DNA of 64,000 nt from positions 1-64,000 of the forward strand of contig JAPLKS010000004.1 of assembly GCA_026387915.1 (NCBI GenBank), given 5' to 3'. The notes below the pieces were generated by a model, which was not told where the DNA came from, made no database searches, and saw only the letters and a list, made by a program, of their open reading frames with translations. The translations under genes were made by a program, and so were the position numbers. The DNA is from Gemmatimonadota bacterium (GTDB lineage: Bacteria; Gemmatimonadota; Gemmatimonadetes; Gemmatimonadales; Gemmatimonadaceae). This document shows, piece after piece, positions 61,440 to 64,000 of this stretch; positions within the stretch are counted from its first letter, which is position 1, and each line of letters starts with the position of its first letter.

Positions 61440-62414
61440 TTAGAACCAGTCGCGCAACTGCTGCGCGGTGACGTTGCTGCCGCAGAGCACCGTGCCCACG
61501 TGTTGATCGTGAAGTTGGGACGAGTGTTCCAAGAGTGCTGCCACGCCAACGGCGGCCGACGGTTCGGCGACGAGACCGGTGTGCTCATGAATGAGTTGCA
61601 TGGCGCGTCGAATGGCCGGCTCGCTCACGAGGAGGGCATCGTCAATCAGATCGCGCAGATCGTCCAGCGCCTGGGCTATTGGAACGCGCACGCCGATGCC
61701 GTCGGCGATGGTGTCAATACGATCATGTTCGATGAGTCGCCCCGCTTTCCACGACTCGATCATTGCTGGTGCGCCAGCGGCTTGCACCGCGATCATGCGT
61801 GCGGCAGGGCGCAGCGCCTTTACGACGCGTGCGAATCCACTGAAGAGCGCGCCGTTGCCGAGCGGAATGCAGAAGACGTCGGGCACATCGGCGGCCTGTA
61901 GCCATTCGAGGGCGATCGTGCCGGCGCCGGCGAGTGTCTCGAGGTCGAGTCCATCTTCAACAAACCGCGCGCCACTGGCCGCTGCGGCCGCGCGTGCGGC
62001 CTGCTTGGCGGCGTCAAAATCTTCTCCGTCGAGAATGACGGTGGCGCCGAGGGCGCGCATACGGTCGATTTTGAGTGTGTTCGCGTTGACGGAGGCGTAC
62101 ACGGTGAGTGCGTGACCGCGCGCACGTGCGGCAAAGGCCATGGCCTGGCCGAAGTTGCCGGCGCTGGCGCACAAGAGCGGTTCGCCGGGGCGCGCTTGGG
62201 CCACGAGATAGTCGGCGCCGCGCCCTTTGAAGCAGCGAATCGGATTCATCGTTTCGACTTTCACCGAGAGGCGTGCGCCGAGGGCGGCGCCCAGCGGTTC
62301 GCATGCAAACTGCGGCGAGTGCAGGAAGAGCGGGTTGATGGTGCGTGCGGCGCGCTCGACGTGGTCGAGGGAGAGCCGGTGGGTGGCAAGGCGGGACGGG
62401 TCGTGAGGGCGCAT
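61440..62414 (-). CDS. PLP-dependent threonine dehydratase-like enzyme
   Basis: 324 residues from ATG 62414. Fold-type II motifs are ETMNPIRCFKGRGA (PLP Lys), CASAGNFGQAMAFAARARG, LGNGALFSGFARVVKAL (phosphate loop, LGNGA in place of GGGG) and LCGSNVT at the end. There is no regulatory ACT domain, so it resembles the catabolic type. It would deaminate threonine or serine to a keto acid. The ATG has TATATT 7 bases upstream. Confidence 0.87.
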   Translation of the reverse strand: MRPHDPSRLATHRLSLDHVERAARTINPLFLHSPQFACEPLGAALGARLSVKVETMNPIRCFKGRGADYLVAQARPGEPLLCASAGNFGQAMAFAARARGHALTVYASVNANTLKIDRMRALGATVILDGEDFDAAKQAARAAAAASGARFVEDGLDLETLAGAGTIALEWLQAADVPDVFCIPLGNGALFSGFARVVKALRPAARMIAVQAAGAPAMIESWKAGRLIEHDRIDTIADGIGVRVPIAQALDDLRDLIDDALLVSEPAIRRAMQLIHEHTGLVAEPSAAVGVAALLEHSSQLHDQHVGTVLCGSNVTAQQLRDWF

Positions 62415-62421
62415 GGAGACG

Positions 62422-62427
62422 AATATA
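62422..62427 (-). promoter_or_regulatory. -10 element (TATATT) placed for a leaderless mRNA
   Basis: On the minus strand TATATT, 7 bases, ATG 62414. It is back to back with the TonB-receptor start (ATG 62481), which has TACCGT (62469-62474) 6 bases upstream. Confidence 0.45.
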
Positions 62428-62480
62428 CGACAGGCCCGAGGAGGTGTGCGGCCGCCGCGCCGGTCGTGTACCGTTAGTCC

Positions 62481-64000
62481 ATGAAACGCGTCACCCTTCT
62501 CGCTCTGGTGTGCCTTGTGTTGCCGGCGCGCGCTGCCGCGCAGGCGCCGCCCGCTGCAAAGTCTGATTCTGCGGCGCGCGCTGATTCCGTGGCGCGGGTA
62601 GTCGCGGAGAACGCGCAGCGGCTCGCACGGTCGGTGATTACGGTGACGCGCACTCCGGTGTCGGCGAGCCGTGCACCGTGGGCCGTTGGCGTGGTTGAGA
62701 AATCCGGCGTGGTGGGTGCGAGCGCCACGCTTGGTATTGATGAGGCATTGCCAGCGATTCCCGGCGTGTATATCGCCAATCGGTATAACTACGCGCTCGA
62801 TCAACGGCTCAGCATTCGCGGTGCGGGCGCGCGTGCGAACTTTGGACTGCGCGGCGTGAAGGTGCTGCTCGACGGCGTGCCGCAGTCGGCGCCGGACGGG
62901 CAGAGTCAGCTCACCAACGTGGATCTCGCCGACGTGTCGCGCGTGGAAGTGCTGCGTGGCTCGGCGTCCACGCTCTACGGCAACGGCTCCGGTGGGGTGA
63001 TTGCCTTTACGAGCGACCTCTCGGCGCCCGATGCGCTCGGGCAGAGCGCGCGGGTGAGCGGCGGGGCGTTCGGGATGCGCAAGGTGCAACTTCGTACCTC
63101 GGGGCGCGCGGATAATGTGATTGGCGCGTTCTCGCTCTCGCGCACGACCACCGATGGCACGCGGCAATACAGTCGCGCCGACACGCGCCAGCTCATGGCG
63201 GCTGCGGATTGGGCGCGCGATGCGCGCACGACCGTGCAGCTCCGTGTGAATGCGGCGGCGACGCCGGACGCGTTGAATCCCGGTGCGCTCACGGCGGCGG
63301 AATACGCGGCGAACCGTGACTCGGCGGCGGCGATCAACATGGCGCGGGGGGCGCAGCGGAGTTTGTCGCAGACGCAGTTTTCGGTGCGGCTGCAGCACGC
63401 TGGCGACAACGTCACCTGGTCGGCGACGACGTATGTGATGCGACGGTTGGTGGATAATCCGTTGGCGACATCACCGTCGGGCACGATCGCCGCGAATGTT
63501 GGCACGGTGGGGTCGCTGGGGCGCTGGATTGAAGGGCTCCGACTCGACGGCACATGGTCGCTGGATGGTGCAGCGAGTGGACGCGCGGATGGTTCGGATG
63601 TGGCGAATACGGCGGCGATGATCTCGGGGCCGCGGATCACGGCCGGCTTGGACCTGCAACGCGCCGATGATCGTCGTCGCAACTGGCGCGGGACTGCGGG
63701 GCGCCGGACGGCGCCGACCGACACGTTGTTGCTCGACCAGCGTGAGGTGGTGGCGTCGGTCGGTCCCTTTGTGTTGGCAACGTGGACACCGGTGCGTGAT
63801 GTCACGCTGAGTGCCGGCGGTCGCTACGACCAACTCGCCTTTGATGTGCACGATCACTTTTTTCGTGATGCGGTTGGCTCCAGCAACGGCGATAACAGTG
63901 GTTCGCGCACCATGCGCGCCGCGAGTGGGCACGCCGGCGTTGTGTGGGCGTGGGGTCCCTCGTTTGCGCCGTATGCCAACTACGCGACGGCGTTCGAGAC
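62481..64000 (+). CDS. TonB-dependent outer-membrane receptor (partial, runs off the right edge)
   Basis: 506 residues visible, no stop before the window end. Signal peptide KRVTLLALVCLVLPARAAAQ; a plug domain begins near residue 50 (VITVTRTPVSASRAP...) and shows IDEALPAIPGVYI, LSIRGAGARANFGLRGVKVLLDGVPQSAPDG and RVEVLRGSASTLYGNGSGGVIAFTSD. Barrel strands follow. The plug matches siderophore/metal-type receptors rather than SusC. Substrate unknown; no transport or regulator partner is visible because the region is truncated. Confidence 0.92.
   Translation, partial: MKRVTLLALVCLVLPARAAAQAPPAAKSDSAARADSVARVVAENAQRLARSVITVTRTPVSASRAPWAVGVVEKSGVVGASATLGIDEALPAIPGVYIANRYNYALDQRLSIRGAGARANFGLRGVKVLLDGVPQSAPDGQSQLTNVDLADVSRVEVLRGSASTLYGNGSGGVIAFTSDLSAPDALGQSARVSGGAFGMRKVQLRTSGRADNVIGAFSLSRTTTDGTRQYSRADTRQLMAAADWARDARTTVQLRVNAAATPDALNPGALTAAEYAANRDSAAAINMARGAQRSLSQTQFSVRLQHAGDNVTWSATTYVMRRLVDNPLATSPSGTIAANVGTVGSLGRWIEGLRLDGTWSLDGAASGRADGSDVANTAAMISGPRITAGLDLQRADDRRRNWRGTAGRRTAPTDTLLLDQREVVASVGPFVLATWTPVRDVTLSAGGRYDQLAFDVHDHFFRDAVGSSNGDNSGSRTMRAASGHAGVVWAWGPSFAPYANYATAFE

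Noticed and set aside
61440-63398. Long minus-strand frame joining the dehydratase-like gene to sequence opposite the TonB receptor
   Set aside because: Only the part from ATG 62414 matches the PLP family; the remainder is antisense to a signal peptide and plug domain.

Overview
The window is a GC-rich (roughly 65%) bacterial chromosome segment, densely packed on both strands, with no rRNA, tRNA, CRISPR array, transposase or prophage gene seen. Gene content points to Gemmatimonadota or a close relative: tandem MacB-like permease clusters, CarboxypepD_reg/TonB-plug secreted proteins, a DUF2911 protein, an MglA/roadblock pair, a BshB1-type deacetylase, an NtrY-like kinase and a large Ser/Thr kinase. 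This taxonomic call is an inference from gene content, not from a marker-gene tree. No gene-free stretch exceeds about 300 bases.

Layout. 1-12.9 kb: a TrpF-like protein, small secreted and membrane proteins, an ArsR-methyltransferase fusion next to ahcY (S-adenosylhomocysteine recycling), a Tat-exported D-aminoacylase, an M19 dipeptidase, a CarH-type B12 photoreceptor repressor facing an SRPBCC gene, a SerB-like phosphatase, a GNAT and a DUF2911 protein. 13-19.2 kb: a carbon-metabolism block (tal-pyk-MBL hydrolase-pgi with 4-base overlaps, then a class II aldolase). 19.2-24.7 kb: lipoprotein, BrkB membrane protein, threonine aldolase, rhodanese, thioesterase, an unknown protein and a Tat-exported aminotransferase. 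24.7-24.85 kb: 4.5S SRP RNA with its terminator. 24.9-27.3 kb (minus): a tyrosine operon (DAHP synthase-chorismate mutase-prephenate dehydrogenase) preceded by a Tyr-rich leader peptide and attenuator; its last gene carries an apparent GC-dinucleotide frameshift. 27.4-33.6 kb: dnaX-ybaB-recR-mglB-mglA-pgsA-cinA. 33.7-35.8 kb: grpE-dnaJ behind a sigma-54-like promoter. 35.9-38.9 kb (minus): mnmA, cysteine desulfurase and bshB1. 39-41.4 kb: RidA, an SDR and small secreted proteins. 41.4-52.8 kb (minus): one TolC, one membrane-fusion protein, one ATPase and six MacB-like permeases in three pairs. 53-59.2 kb: a secreted protein divergent from an NtrY-like histidine kinase followed by a pseudokinase-kinase protein. 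59.2-64 kb: aldehyde dehydrogenase, ArgA-like GNAT, threonine-dehydratase-like enzyme and the start of a TonB receptor.

Two themes recur. First, about a dozen genes have a TANNNT hexamer exactly 6 or 7 bases before ATG/GTG and no Shine-Dalgarno, which is the geometry of leaderless transcripts; other genes have good AGGAG-type sites, so both modes appear to coexist. Second, operons commonly use 1- or 4-base stop/start overlaps, and several intergenic regions hold short-period tandem repeats (7, 9 and 11 bases).
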